Assembly: GCA_021772465.1 (NCBI GenBank)
Contig: JAJFLX010000001.1
Location: forward strand, 124,001 to 188,000
DNA length: 64,000 nt
Reading direction: 5' to 3'
Source of the DNA: Chlamydiota bacterium
GTDB taxonomy: Bacteria; Chlamydiota; Chlamydiia; Chlamydiales; JAAKFR01
In this document: positions 23,696-32,850 of the stretch, one piece after another
Numbering within the stretch: the stretch's first letter is position 1
Layout: every line of letters begins with the position of its first letter
Program-made: the position numbers and the translations under genes
Notes under the pieces: model-generated
Told to the model about the DNA's origin: nothing
Databases searched by the model: none
The model's input: the letters and a program-made list of their open reading frames with translations, nothing else

Positions 23696-25009
23696 ATGAA
23701 AATTGTCCACCTAGCCTCTGAACTCGCCCCGATTGCAAAGGTAGGAGGTCTCGGGGATATGATCTTTGGGCTATCGCGCGCCCAAATTTTTCAAGGACAT
23801 GAAGTTGAAATTATTCTTCCAAAGTATGACACGCTCGATTTAACTCTCCTTGAAGATCTTCCCGTGACCCTGATCGAAGCCCCAGAGCTTTTCGAGCGGG
23901 GGAAAATCTACGGCTGCTCAGATGATACGACTCGTTTCACCACTTTTTGTAGACTTGCACTTGACTATTTGAAAGGGCGCGCAGTTGACATCTTCCACCT
24001 CCACGATTGGCATACCGCCGTTGCCGCTCCTCTGCTCAAGGAGCAGTACAAAGAGCTCGCCGCTGGCTGCATTTTTACCATTCATAACCTCGCCTACCAA
24101 GGAGAATGCAAAGAGCCTGTACTCGACAAACTCGGATGGAAGAGTTCAAAAATTCTAGAGAAAGGACACTACAATCTACTCCGAGCTGGAGTCGTTTATG
24201 CCGATTGGGTTACTACAGTATCTCCTACTTACGCAAAAGAGGTGCTAGCTCAAGATCCTTTCCTCAAGCAATACGAGAAAAAATTCTCAGGAATCCTCAA
24301 TGGGATCGATGGGAGTTTTTGGAATCCTAAAACAGATCCTGCCCTCCCCCAAAATTTTAGCAGCAAAAACCTCACACCCAAATTTGAGGTAAAACAGTAC
24401 CTTCGCCGCAAGCTTGGGCTCAGCCCAGACGACACGCCCCTTGTAGCTGCAATCACAAGACTGGTGCCTCAAAAAAGTCCTGAATTAATCGAAGCTGCTC
24501 TCCATCACACGTTAAAATTAGGAGGGCAGTTTGTCCTCCTAGGCGCCACCTCTGACAACAAAACCGAACGCCACTTTAAACACCTCAAACAGAGAGTCGA
24601 AAAAAGTGGAGGAGCGCATCTCGAGCTCACCTTTGATGAAAAACTCTCCCATCTGATTTTTGGTGCAGCTGACCTCTTTCTCGTCCCCTCGCTATTTGAA
24701 CCGTGCGGCTTGACTCAGATGATTGCCATGCGCTACGGTGCGCTCCCCCTTGTTCGCCAAACCGGTGGGCTCGCAGACACCATTTTTGAAAAAGAAAACG
24801 GATTTCTCTTTGGCCCTCCAACATCTGAGGCCCTCGTCCAAACGCTCGAGCGTGCCTTTCATCTTTGGAAGTCGTCTCCAGATAGATGGCACACACTTCA
24901 AATTGCAGCGATGGAGGGGGATTACAGTTGGGATCTCTCAGCTCAGGCCTACCTAGAGCTCTATAAAAAAGTTTCAAAGAGCAAAAACCAAGAGCTATTA
25001 AAAGGTTGA
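23696..25009 (+). CDS. glgA: Glycogen synthase (ADP-glucose)
   Basis: 437 residues of glycosyltransferase family 5. The first domain has the ADP-glucose site KVGGLGD, then VSPTYAKEV and the GILNGIDGSFWNP segment. The second domain has ITRLVPQKSPELIEAAL and the sugar-nucleotide site FEPCGLTQMIAMRYGALPLVRQTGGLADT. It is about 35 residues shorter than E. coli GlgA, mostly in loops and at the C-terminal end. It elongates alpha-1,4-glucan from ADP-glucose. Chlamydiae store glycogen, and glgA lies next to pgsA in C. trachomatis as I remember it. The gene converges on the PfkB-type kinase gene with five bases between. Confidence 0.94.
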   Translation: MKIVHLASELAPIAKVGGLGDMIFGLSRAQIFQGHEVEIILPKYDTLDLTLLEDLPVTLIEAPELFERGKIYGCSDDTTRFTTFCRLALDYLKGRAVDIFHLHDWHTAVAAPLLKEQYKELAAGCIFTIHNLAYQGECKEPVLDKLGWKSSKILEKGHYNLLRAGVVYADWVTTVSPTYAKEVLAQDPFLKQYEKKFSGILNGIDGSFWNPKTDPALPQNFSSKNLTPKFEVKQYLRRKLGLSPDDTPLVAAITRLVPQKSPELIEAALHHTLKLGGQFVLLGATSDNKTERHFKHLKQRVEKSGGAHLELTFDEKLSHLIFGAADLFLVPSLFEPCGLTQMIAMRYGALPLVRQTGGLADTIFEKENGFLFGPPTSEALVQTLERAFHLWKSSPDRWHTLQIAAMEGDYSWDLSAQAYLELYKKVSKSKNQELLKG

Positions 25010-25014
25010 AACGA

Positions 25015-26010
25015 TCACTTGTGCTCGTCTGGCCGGGCGAGCTCTCGCCGAAGTTCCAGATAGATCTTCTCCCAAGCTGAGTGAGGAATCATGGGACCTA
25101 TAACCTGAACGACCGCTCTTCCAGAAATTGCGCCATAGTGAGCACAAATTTCTAAAGGATAACCTCTTACATATCCATGCAAAAAGCCGCTCGCGAACAA
25201 ATCTCCTGCACCGGTTGTATCGAGTGGCTGAACAGGGTAAGCAGGGCACCTTTTTTTCTCTTCGCCTTGCCTGACAAAACACCCTTGAGGTCCCATCAAA
25301 ACAATAGCTGTCTCACACCTCTTAGCCATCCAATCACACGCCTCAACCCCCTCCTTTCCTGTGAGCGCTAGCGCCTCCTCTTCGTTGGCAAAGAGGATAT
25401 CGATATGGGTCTCAAGCAAGTGGAGAAGGTGAGGTTTAAAACGATTTACCACCTGAAAATTAGCCGCGTCAAAAGCCACTTTTGCCCCTGCCTCTTTGGC
25501 AAGCACCATGGCGCGCTCGGTGAGATCTTCATTAAAGAGCGTATAACCTTCGATATAGACAATTTTTGCCCCCTCAAAACAGGGTTCCTGGAGGTGGTGG
25601 CCCCGCAGCTCAGTTGAAGCGCCTTGAAAAGTGCGCATCGTTCTCTCGCCGTCAGGAGTGACCAAAGAGAGAACGATCGCCGTAGGAGATGAGCTCTCTA
25701 GTAGAAGAGATTGGATTCCTTGCTCCTTCAAAAGGGTGCGAAATTGCTTTCCAACAGAGTCTGACCCCACCATTCCAAGAAGAGCGCAGGTCTCACCAAA
25801 TCTCGCTAAACCGTGAAGCGTATTTCGGGCACACCCACCGGGAACAAAGGTAGACTCGGCTTTACTTTTTTCAACAAGGTCTTGGAAATCCTCGTAAGAG
25901 ATGGGTTCCATGCTCCCTTTTCGCCCTGGTACTTTATCGATAAAGGCATCGCTTACCTGAATCACCTGATCGAAAATCGCGCCACCCACCCCGACAATAT
26001 CGCAACTCAC
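25015..26010 (-). CDS. PfkB-family carbohydrate/nucleoside kinase
   Basis: 331 residues similar to adenosine kinase and related PfkB members. The N-terminus is DIVGVGGAIFDQVIQVSD, the substrate region VPGGCARNTLHGLARFG, and the catalytic motif DTTGAGDLFASGFLHGY, with Asp in GAGD. The FDAANFQVV and LFANEEEALALTG blocks are also typical. It probably phosphorylates a sugar or nucleoside with ATP; the exact substrate is not readable. GTG 26010 overlaps the pgsA stop as GTGA. Adenosine kinase is one possible call, as C-terminal sequence and length fit that subgroup. Confidence 0.82.
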   Translation of the reverse strand: MSCDIVGVGGAIFDQVIQVSDAFIDKVPGRKGSMEPISYEDFQDLVEKSKAESTFVPGGCARNTLHGLARFGETCALLGMVGSDSVGKQFRTLLKEQGIQSLLLESSSPTAIVLSLVTPDGERTMRTFQGASTELRGHHLQEPCFEGAKIVYIEGYTLFNEDLTERAMVLAKEAGAKVAFDAANFQVVNRFKPHLLHLLETHIDILFANEEEALALTGKEGVEACDWMAKRCETAIVLMGPQGCFVRQGEEKKRCPAYPVQPLDTTGAGDLFASGFLHGYVRGYPLEICAHYGAISGRAVVQVIGPMIPHSAWEKIYLELRRELARPDEHK

Positions 26011-26609
26011 GCGCGCCCGCCTTTGTCGGTGATGAGACGAAGTACATAGGCGCGGTTCACCCAGATGTACTCCACACCAGAGAGAACGGCGTACAGAGCT
26101 GAGAGAGCAACAGCTAGGATCGCAGTGATGCGCAGGGCGCTCAAAGAGAGAGCTCCGACCGAATAGGGAATCATAAGAATAACGATCAATAGAGCACTCC
26201 CTGCTTGAATGACAGCTTTGATCTTTCCAGAAGAGCGAGCTGCAAGAGCAAAACCTCTAAGGGCGCAGATTGTTCTCAAGGTGCTAATCACCGAATCGCG
26301 GTAGAGAAATACAAAAACGAGAAGAAGAGGCAGATTCACAGGAGGCTGGGTGAAAGTTAAAAAGACCGAGATGCGGTAAATGCTATCTGCCATCGGATCG
26401 AGTAGCTTGCCAAGATCGGTGACTTGATGAAATTTTCGAGCAAGGTAGCCATCGAAGGCATCAGAGAGCTCTGAGATGATCAAAAAAGAGAGGAGCAAGT
26501 AGGGCAGGAGGGCAAAGCTAATGCCTAAAAGATCGTGCTCTATGTAAAGAAACATAAAGACGGGGGTGATGAAGATGCGAAAGAAGGTGAGGTAATTAGC
26601 GATACTCAC
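26007..26609 (-). CDS. pgsA: CDP-diacylglycerol-glycerol-3-phosphate 3-phosphatidyltransferase
   Basis: 200 residues with about five to six membrane helices. The CDP-alcohol phosphotransferase motif is intact: DGYLARKF...LGKLLDPMAD fits DG-x2-AR-x8-G-x3-D-x3-D at about residues 53-75. It makes phosphatidylglycerol phosphate at the inner membrane. The first codon is GTG 26609. In Chlamydia pgsA also sits between glyQS and glgA. The PfkB kinase gene overlaps its stop by four bases. Confidence 0.88.
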   Translation of the reverse strand: MSIANYLTFFRIFITPVFMFLYIEHDLLGISFALLPYLLLSFLIISELSDAFDGYLARKFHQVTDLGKLLDPMADSIYRISVFLTFTQPPVNLPLLLVFVFLYRDSVISTLRTICALRGFALAARSSGKIKAVIQAGSALLIVILMIPYSVGALSLSALRITAILAVALSALYAVLSGVEYIWVNRAYVLRLITDKGGRA

Positions 26610-26724
26610 GCTGCAGATTCCTAAACGTCTAAAGTTTCATAGCCAAAGCTAGAGCTTGGGGGAATATATTTCAAGGGTAGGGTTTTAACACGAGTTTAAA
26701 TGTAGTGCGACCCCCTAATAATTT

Positions 26725-27564
26725 TTAGGAACGAAAGAGATGCTCTTTGACTCGACGCCACGCTCCTCGGATCACGTTTACATGATTCATTTTCCAGACC
26801 CAATAAAGTGCAAAGCGCCACCCATATTGAGAGAGAAGCACTCTCCATGTCTCCCCCACATAGCGAAGTGCCTTCGCATAGGAAAAAAGGCCGTAGTCTA
26901 GATCGACAAGCACCCGATCAATTAGAGCGATCTTTACGTCTCGGTGAGATGCGATCCGGCAGCAGTATTCATAGTCCACTCGCGTCGAGTAGGTGGTGTC
27001 AAATTTTCCTATTTCTTTGAAAAGACCCGACCGAAACCAGCAGGCAGGCAGAGTGAGAGGCGCAAGACCCCTCCCGAGGACTTCACGCGAAAAAGAGTCA
27101 AAAATGGTCAGAGGCTCTCGTTTTACTTCTCTTAGGATACTCCCACAGTAGGCGAGATCGGGGGTTTTTCGTTGCACCTCTTGAGAAAAGGTCTCAAAAG
27201 TATGATGCGTTAGATAGATCGAGCCTGGAAATAGAAAAGTCACGTAGTCTCCAGATGCGAGAGAAATCCCCCGATTGATCATATCTGCCAGATGAAAACC
27301 CGCCACAGAGTAGATACGAGAGATCAGCTCAGCATAGCTGTTTGCGATCTCGAGGGTTCGATCTGTTGAGCCTGCATCGATGATAATGACTTCAAGGGGC
27401 CCATAAATCTGATTTTTGAGACTCTCAAGGGTCTCACCGATGACCTCCGAGCAGTTATAGGTCGGAATGATGACAGATAAAGAGACACTTTCCCCTTCCT
27501 GAAGAGAGGGTAGAAGTCGGGTTTTCACCTCTTCAGACCAGTTCTGCTTTTTCTGATTGCCCAT
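26725..27564 (-). CDS. Family 2 glycosyltransferase
   Basis: 279 residues. The N-terminal GT-A core is clear: LSVIIPTYNCSEVIGETLES, EVIIIDAGSTDRTLEIA, a DYVTFLFPGS block in place of the usual DDD, and RVDYEYCCRIA. The tail (about 230-279) is basic and aromatic (WRFALYWVWKMNHV), perhaps membrane-associated. It should transfer a sugar from a nucleotide sugar to an envelope glycan or lipid, but donor and acceptor are unknown. The ATG at 27564 lies back to back with glyQS, 30 bases away. Confidence 0.83.
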   Translation of the reverse strand: MGNQKKQNWSEEVKTRLLPSLQEGESVSLSVIIPTYNCSEVIGETLESLKNQIYGPLEVIIIDAGSTDRTLEIANSYAELISRIYSVAGFHLADMINRGISLASGDYVTFLFPGSIYLTHHTFETFSQEVQRKTPDLAYCGSILREVKREPLTIFDSFSREVLGRGLAPLTLPACWFRSGLFKEIGKFDTTYSTRVDYEYCCRIASHRDVKIALIDRVLVDLDYGLFSYAKALRYVGETWRVLLSQYGWRFALYWVWKMNHVNVIRGAWRRVKEHLFRS

Positions 27565-27594
27565 GGAGACCTGATTCCCTTATAGTCACCACCC

Positions 27595-30500
27595 ATGATT
27601 AACTTTCAAGAAATGATTGCAAAACTCACCGAGTTTTGGGCGTTGCAAGGGTGTCTTGTCGAACAAGGGTACGACCTTGAAGTAGGGGCAGGCACCTTCA
27701 ATCCCGCCACTTTTTTGCGCTGCCTCGGGCCTGAACCTTACTCGACGATTTACGTTGAACCCTCCAGACGCCCCTCAGATGGACGGTATGGAGAGAACCC
27801 AAATCGAGTGCAAAGCTTCCATCAAATGCAGGTGATCTTGAAGCCCGCACCTGAGGCTATTCAAGACCTCTACCTCCGATCGCTTGAGGCCATAGGTCTT
27901 AATCTAAAAGAGCACGACATCCGTTTTGTCCACGATGATTGGGAAAATCCGACCATCGGGGCATGGGGACTTGGGTGGGAAGTGTGGTCAGATGGAATGG
28001 AGATCACTCAATTCACCTACTTCCAAGCAGTGGGAGGCATCCCGGTGAAGCCTGTGAGTGGAGAGCTCACCTACGGCCTCGAGAGGCTCGCCATGTATGT
28101 TCAGGGAGTCGACTCGGTCTTTGATCTGATGTGGAACGATGAGATCCGCTATGGAGACCTCTTCCACCGGAGTGAATTCGAGTGGAGTCGCTACAATTTT
28201 GAAGAGTCCGATGCAGCGATGTGGCTCCGCCACTTTGAAGATTATGAGGGAGAATCTAAAAGGCTCGTGCGCGCTAAACTCCCCATCCCCGCTTATGATT
28301 TTGTGATGAAAGCCTCGCACGCCTTTAATATGCTCGATGCGCGTGGGGTGATCTCAGTTACAGAGAGAACAGGTTATATTGGACGAATCCGCGCTATGGC
28401 CAAAGCGCTAGCCGAGTGTTACCTTGAAGGGAGAGAGGCACAAAAGTTTCCTCTTCTCAAAAAATCCCCTCGAGAGAAGCCCCCTTCCGTTTCTCCCCTC
28501 TCTACGCGCGCAGACCCGGGCGAGAGAGAGACTTTTCTCCTAGAGATCGGGTCTGAAGAGCTCCCCGCGACCTTCGTTCCAATCGGCCTACAAAACCTCA
28601 AAAGCCTCGTTGCTCATTTCCTCAAAGAGAACGCACTTTCTTACGACCACATCGAGGTGATGGGCACCCCCCGTCGACTCGCTGTGCTCATCCATGGGCT
28701 TGTAGGAGGCTCTGCGCCTCAATCAGTCGAGAGAAAGGGGCCAGCGCTTTCAACTGCCTTTGAAGTAGATGGCACCCCAACAAAAGCTGGAGGCGGCTTT
28801 TTCCGCTCTCTAGGTTTAAACGTCACTTCCTTGCGCGATGTAGAGCAGGGCGCTTATAAAGAACTTTCGATCGAGTCCACAAAGCAAGGGAGCTACCTCT
28901 TTGCCACCCTTAAAACTCCTGCACGCAGCACACGAAAAATGCTCGCAGAGTCGCTGGCTCGACTGATTTTGAAAATCGAATTCCCCAAAAAGATGAGGTG
29001 GGAAGAAAATGACATCGAGTACGCCAGGCCTATTCGATGGCTTGTAGCTCTTTACGGCAACGAGGTGATCCCCTTTGCAATTGGGCAGATCACTTCAGGA
29101 AAAACTTCCCTCGGACACCGTCAACTCGACCCTTCTCCTTTCGCAATTGAAGCCGCTGCCGACTACAAAGAGACTTTGCGTTCCCATCAAGTGATGGTCT
29201 CTGTCTCAGAGCGAAGAGAGTCGATCGAAAGCCAAGTAGAAAAACTCGAGAAAAAGCTGAAAGGTAAAGTCGTTGCCAAAGAGCGAGTCATGGCTGAGGT
29301 GCTCCACTTAGTCGAGTGGCCCTTTGTCACCGCTGCTCATTTTGATGAGAAATTTTTGGAGGCACCTCGCGAGGTGCTCGTGTCCGAGATGGTCGAGCAC
29401 CAGAGGTATTTCCCACTCGAAAGCCAAAAAGCTCTTCTCCCCCACTTTCTGATTGTCTGCAACACGAAACCAAATGACTTGATTCGGAAAGGGAACCAGA
29501 AAGCACTTTCAGCTCGCTTAGCCGATGGGGTATTTCTCTACGAAGAAGACCTCAAAGTCCCCCTCGAGCACTTCAACACCCAGCTCAAAAAAATGACCTA
29601 CCAAAAAGAGCTCGGCTCGGTCTGGGATAAAGTGGTACGTCTTAAAAAAATCAGTGAGATGCTTCATGCGACAACTCCTCTTGGGGACCTGAAGGATGTG
29701 ATCCGTGCGGCTGAACTGTGTAAAGCTGATCTTGCCTCTCAGCTTGTCGGTGAGTTTCCTGAACTTCAAGGGCATGTGGGCATGATCTATGCGCTCGAAA
29801 GTGGAGAACCCCAAAGTGTAGCTCTTGCAATTGAGCAGCACTGGATGCCTCGTGGAGAGAGAGCTCCCCTGCCAACCTCTCCTACAGGTATTTTGCTTAG
29901 CTTATCGGAGAAAATAGACAACTTACTCAGCTGCTTTGTTCTCGGTCTTAAACCGACAAGCTCAAGTGACCCTTATGCGCTTCGAAGGCAGGCGATCGGA
30001 CTGATCAAAACTGTGATCGAAGCCAAAATCCATCTTCCCATAGAGAGAACCTTCTCTCAAGCACTCGCACTCTTTCTCGAGTTGACCCACAAAAAGCCCG
30101 ATGAAAATGTCGTGGGTGAGATAGAAGAGTTTCTAATGGGTAGAATGCGCACGATCCTTCAGAGCGAGGGATTTCGCAAAGAAGCGATCGAGGCGGTGCT
30201 AGGTCAAGGCCTTTCAAGCCCTTTTGCTATCTACCGAAAGTTGCTAGCGCTTCAAGAGCTTCAAGAAAATGAGCCTGAGCTGATCCAAGCTTTGGAGCAG
30301 ATGTACACACGAGTGCACAAGCTCTTGCTCAGCCAAAACAAGAACTTGATCCCGGGCTGGTTTGCAAATCGACAAAGGGCGCCCTATAACATGGGGCGCC
30401 GCTTTCCTGAGGTCGATCTAAAGCTCTTTGAAGAGAAGATCGAAAAAAAGCTGTTTGAGCAAATTGAAGTTTCTAAGAAGCGACTGCATCTCGAGCTCCT

Positions 30501-30699
30501 CGACCGGCGTGATCCTGAAAACCATGACTATCTCAAAGCTTTTGCCGAGCTCCGTCATTTTGAAGCCCCTTTAAACCAATTCTTTGAAGAAGTGAAGGTG
30601 ATCGCTGAAGACCCTGACATTCGCGCCAACCGGCTGGCCCTTCTTCAGGAGGTGTGGGATCTTTTCGAAGAGGTTTTAGATTTTAATAAGCTGAGCTAG
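27595..30699 (+). CDS. glyQS: Glycyl-tRNA synthetase, fused alpha and beta chains
   Basis: 1034 residues. Residues 1 to about 290 are the alpha subunit, with the class II motifs ([38 protein letters not shown] and [19 protein letters not shown]). A linker (about 290-315) leads to the beta subunit (about 316-1034), with [24 protein letters not shown], the HD-like region and the C-terminal anticodon-binding part. Most bacteria encode these as two genes, glyQ and glyS; fusion is known in chlamydiae. It charges tRNA-Gly. It ends one base before the converging DCC-family gene. Confidence 0.96.
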   Translation: MINFQEMIAKLTEFWALQGCLVEQGYDLEVGAGTFNPATFLRCLGPEPYSTIYVEPSRRPSDGRYGENPNRVQSFHQMQVILKPAPEAIQDLYLRSLEAIGLNLKEHDIRFVHDDWENPTIGAWGLGWEVWSDGMEITQFTYFQAVGGIPVKPVSGELTYGLERLAMYVQGVDSVFDLMWNDEIRYGDLFHRSEFEWSRYNFEESDAAMWLRHFEDYEGESKRLVRAKLPIPAYDFVMKASHAFNMLDARGVISVTERTGYIGRIRAMAKALAECYLEGREAQKFPLLKKSPREKPPSVSPLSTRADPGERETFLLEIGSEELPATFVPIGLQNLKSLVAHFLKENALSYDHIEVMGTPRRLAVLIHGLVGGSAPQSVERKGPALSTAFEVDGTPTKAGGGFFRSLGLNVTSLRDVEQGAYKELSIESTKQGSYLFATLKTPARSTRKMLAESLARLILKIEFPKKMRWEENDIEYARPIRWLVALYGNEVIPFAIGQITSGKTSLGHRQLDPSPFAIEAAADYKETLRSHQVMVSVSERRESIESQVEKLEKKLKGKVVAKERVMAEVLHLVEWPFVTAAHFDEKFLEAPREVLVSEMVEHQRYFPLESQKALLPHFLIVCNTKPNDLIRKGNQKALSARLADGVFLYEEDLKVPLEHFNTQLKKMTYQKELGSVWDKVVRLKKISEMLHATTPLGDLKDVIRAAELCKADLASQLVGEFPELQGHVGMIYALESGEPQSVALAIEQHWMPRGERAPLPTSPTGILLSLSEKIDNLLSCFVLGLKPTSSSDPYALRRQAIGLIKTVIEAKIHLPIERTFSQALALFLELTHKKPDENVVGEIEEFLMGRMRTILQSEGFRKEAIEAVLGQGLSSPFAIYRKLLALQELQENEPELIQALEQMYTRVHKLLLSQNKNLIPGWFANRQRAPYNMGRRFPEVDLKLFEEKIEKKLFEQIEVSKKRLHLELLDRRDPENHDYLKAFAELRHFEAPLNQFFEEVKVIAEDPDIRANRLALLQEVWDLFEEVLDFNKLS

Positions 30700-30700
30700 T

Positions 30701-31087
30701 CTATTTTAAAAAGCGAGTGGGGTCGGGCGCGATGGGCTGCGTCTTAGAGAAAATGTTGTAGCGACGACGTGCAATGGCGCGGTAGCCGAGATCGAAGAGC
30801 ACACTCGGCAAAAAAGAGAGCCACCCGATTAGCCTCCATCTCCCTTTGAGGTGCCAGAAAATCCGACATACAGCCTTTCCCTCAACTAGTCGACTCTCTT
30901 TCTCACTCTTCCAATTTTCAATCAATACGAGAGTATCGAGCCCTCTCGCGTGTACCTCCATCTTCTTTGCCATCTCCCCATCAAGAGGGGCGAAGAAAAA
31001 ATCTTTTCTTTGATCGGCTGCTAAGATAAAGCGGATCGCACGGTTACAAAGCGGGCAGGGGGCATCGTAGAAGATGAGATGTTTCAA
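30701..31087 (-). CDS. DCC-family thiol-disulfide oxidoreductase-like protein
   Basis: 128 residues of DUF393, named DCC after the motif DxPCPLC, here FYDAPCPLCNRAIRFILAAD. The LDTLVLIE and GRWRLIGWLSFLPSVLFDLGYRAIARRRY blocks complete the family profile. The two cysteines (about 11 and 14) resemble a thioredoxin site; the biochemical role is not known. The start is a TTG that overlaps the dnaG stop as TTGA. The protein is predicted soluble. Confidence 0.85.
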   Translation of the reverse strand: MKHLIFYDAPCPLCNRAIRFILAADQRKDFFFAPLDGEMAKKMEVHARGLDTLVLIENWKSEKESRLVEGKAVCRIFWHLKGRWRLIGWLSFLPSVLFDLGYRAIARRRYNIFSKTQPIAPDPTRFLK

Positions 31088-32811
31088 GGTGCTACCACAG
31101 GCCTTTCGAGAGCATTGAATCGTTTAGCCAGCTCCAGAACCTGCTCCTCGGTGCACGCTTCACTCTCAATTTTGCGCTTGATCTCTTCGCGCGTCTGCAT
31201 CCACTGCCGATCGAGTAGTTGCTGGATCGTATGAGCAAATTGGGTTTCTGCACGTTTGCGATTTACCTTCTTTTGCATGATCTCATCTATGATCGTGGGA
31301 TCGCTCAACTCAGCGGCAAGAGCTAGAAGGTCCATGCTCTCATAAGTGATGAGGCGACGAAAGATTTTTTGAGCATCCTCTACCCAAAAATGTTCATCCT
31401 TGAGGTATTCCCGTGCTTTTTTAAGGTAAGGCGCCTCCATTAGAATCAGCCACCTGAGCAAATCAAGCTCAAGCACCCGATTGGGATCGACGGTTTCAAT
31501 CGGCCCTTTTTCGCGTTTTCGCACAAAAAGATTGGAGGCGTAGACTTGCTCGAGTCCTACAGTCTCTTCTGGTACTTGCACCAGGCGTGCGATCTGTCTC
31601 AAGCTCTCATGCACCATGACAGGGTCTTCCCACGCCTCAATCTGTTTTTTCAGCTGTTTGATCATAGCCGACTTACCAGCGGGTGATTGGAGGTCAAATT
31701 CTTGACTCAAAAAATCGACTTGGAAAGGGAGGTAGGGCTCTGCATTTTTGAGGAGCTCAATGAGCGATGTAATTCCCGATTTGTTGATCACAGTATCGGG
31801 ATCGCTCCCCCCGGGTAGTTTGGGAACAAAGACCTCAATCCCTGCTGCTTGGAACAAGTTTCCCACCTTCGAAGCAGCAGCTCTTCCCGCTGGGTCTCCA
31901 TCAAAAAGAAGATGCACTTTGTGCACTCCAAGTTGTTTAAGCTGGGCGATATGCCCCTCCCCAAACGCCGTTCCAAGGCTGGCCACGGTCATATCGAGTC
32001 CCCCCTCGATGAGTTTGAGGCAGTCGATCTGCCCCTCTACAATCAGAGCTTGCCGCTCTTTTGCGATTCGGCGTCTGCTATAATTGAGGCCATAGAGTAT
32101 ACGTGACTTTTTAAAAAGAGAGGTCTCGCTCGTGTTGATGTATTTCCCCCCATACGTTGATTCTCGATACTTGCGGGCTGAAAAACCGATCACGCGTCCA
32201 CTCGTGTCTAATACCGGAAACGTGATCCGGTCGCGAAAAAACGGACGGCGGCTCGATTGAGAGAGAAGCCCTGCTTCTAACTGGGTTTGAGAGTCGATCT
32301 TCTCGGACTGCATCACCTGGAAAAAGAGGGACTCAGAGTTCGGAGCGAGCCCGACTTGAAAGCGACGGATGAATTCGAGGCTAATCCCCCGCTTGAAGAG
32401 GTAGTTGCGAGCATCAGCAGCAGCTTCGCTGTGAATGAGATAGTCGTGAAAAAAAAGTGAGGCCGTCTCAAGACTCTCTTTGAGAGAGAGGCGATTGACC
32501 CCTTGCTCTTCTTGGCGCTCTTCACGCTCTAAGGGGACATGAAACTGCTCAGCGAGTGCTTCGACCGATTCGACAAAGGTATAGCCCAGATGGCCGATCA
32601 GAAATTGAATGGCATCCCCATGCGCGCCACACCCAAAGCAGTGGTAGTGGGTATCCCCCCTTTGGACGACAAAAGAGGGAGATTTCTCCTGATGGAACGG
32701 GCAAAGTGCTTTGTAGACAGCCCCAGCTCTTTTCAGTTCGATATGAGGTTCGAGCACTTCGACCAGATCGATCTGTCCTCGCAGGGTTTCTAAACTCTCT
32801 TTAGTGAACAT
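31084..32811 (-). CDS. dnaG: DNA primase
   Basis: 575 residues. It makes RNA primers at the replication fork. The N-terminal zinc finger is complete (CPFHQEKSPSF...HCFGCGAHGDA), then the RNA polymerase core (RDRITFPVLDTSGRVIGFSARK, GLNYSRRRIAKERQALIVEG). TOPRIM residues are in IVEGQIDCL and LLFDGDPAGRAA. The C-terminal helicase-binding domain (about 430-575) is helical. It lies in the C. trachomatis order dnaG-mutS/uvrC and is divergent from mutS, with 39 bases between. Confidence 0.95.
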   Translation of the reverse strand: MFTKESLETLRGQIDLVEVLEPHIELKRAGAVYKALCPFHQEKSPSFVVQRGDTHYHCFGCGAHGDAIQFLIGHLGYTFVESVEALAEQFHVPLEREERQEEQGVNRLSLKESLETASLFFHDYLIHSEAAADARNYLFKRGISLEFIRRFQVGLAPNSESLFFQVMQSEKIDSQTQLEAGLLSQSSRRPFFRDRITFPVLDTSGRVIGFSARKYRESTYGGKYINTSETSLFKKSRILYGLNYSRRRIAKERQALIVEGQIDCLKLIEGGLDMTVASLGTAFGEGHIAQLKQLGVHKVHLLFDGDPAGRAAASKVGNLFQAAGIEVFVPKLPGGSDPDTVINKSGITSLIELLKNAEPYLPFQVDFLSQEFDLQSPAGKSAMIKQLKKQIEAWEDPVMVHESLRQIARLVQVPEETVGLEQVYASNLFVRKREKGPIETVDPNRVLELDLLRWLILMEAPYLKKAREYLKDEHFWVEDAQKIFRRLITYESMDLLALAAELSDPTIIDEIMQKKVNRKRAETQFAHTIQQLLDRQWMQTREEIKRKIESEACTEEQVLELAKRFNALERPVVAP

Positions 32812-32850
32812 TGCCTCCTGATTCTACCCGATTGCGACCAATATTGAAAG

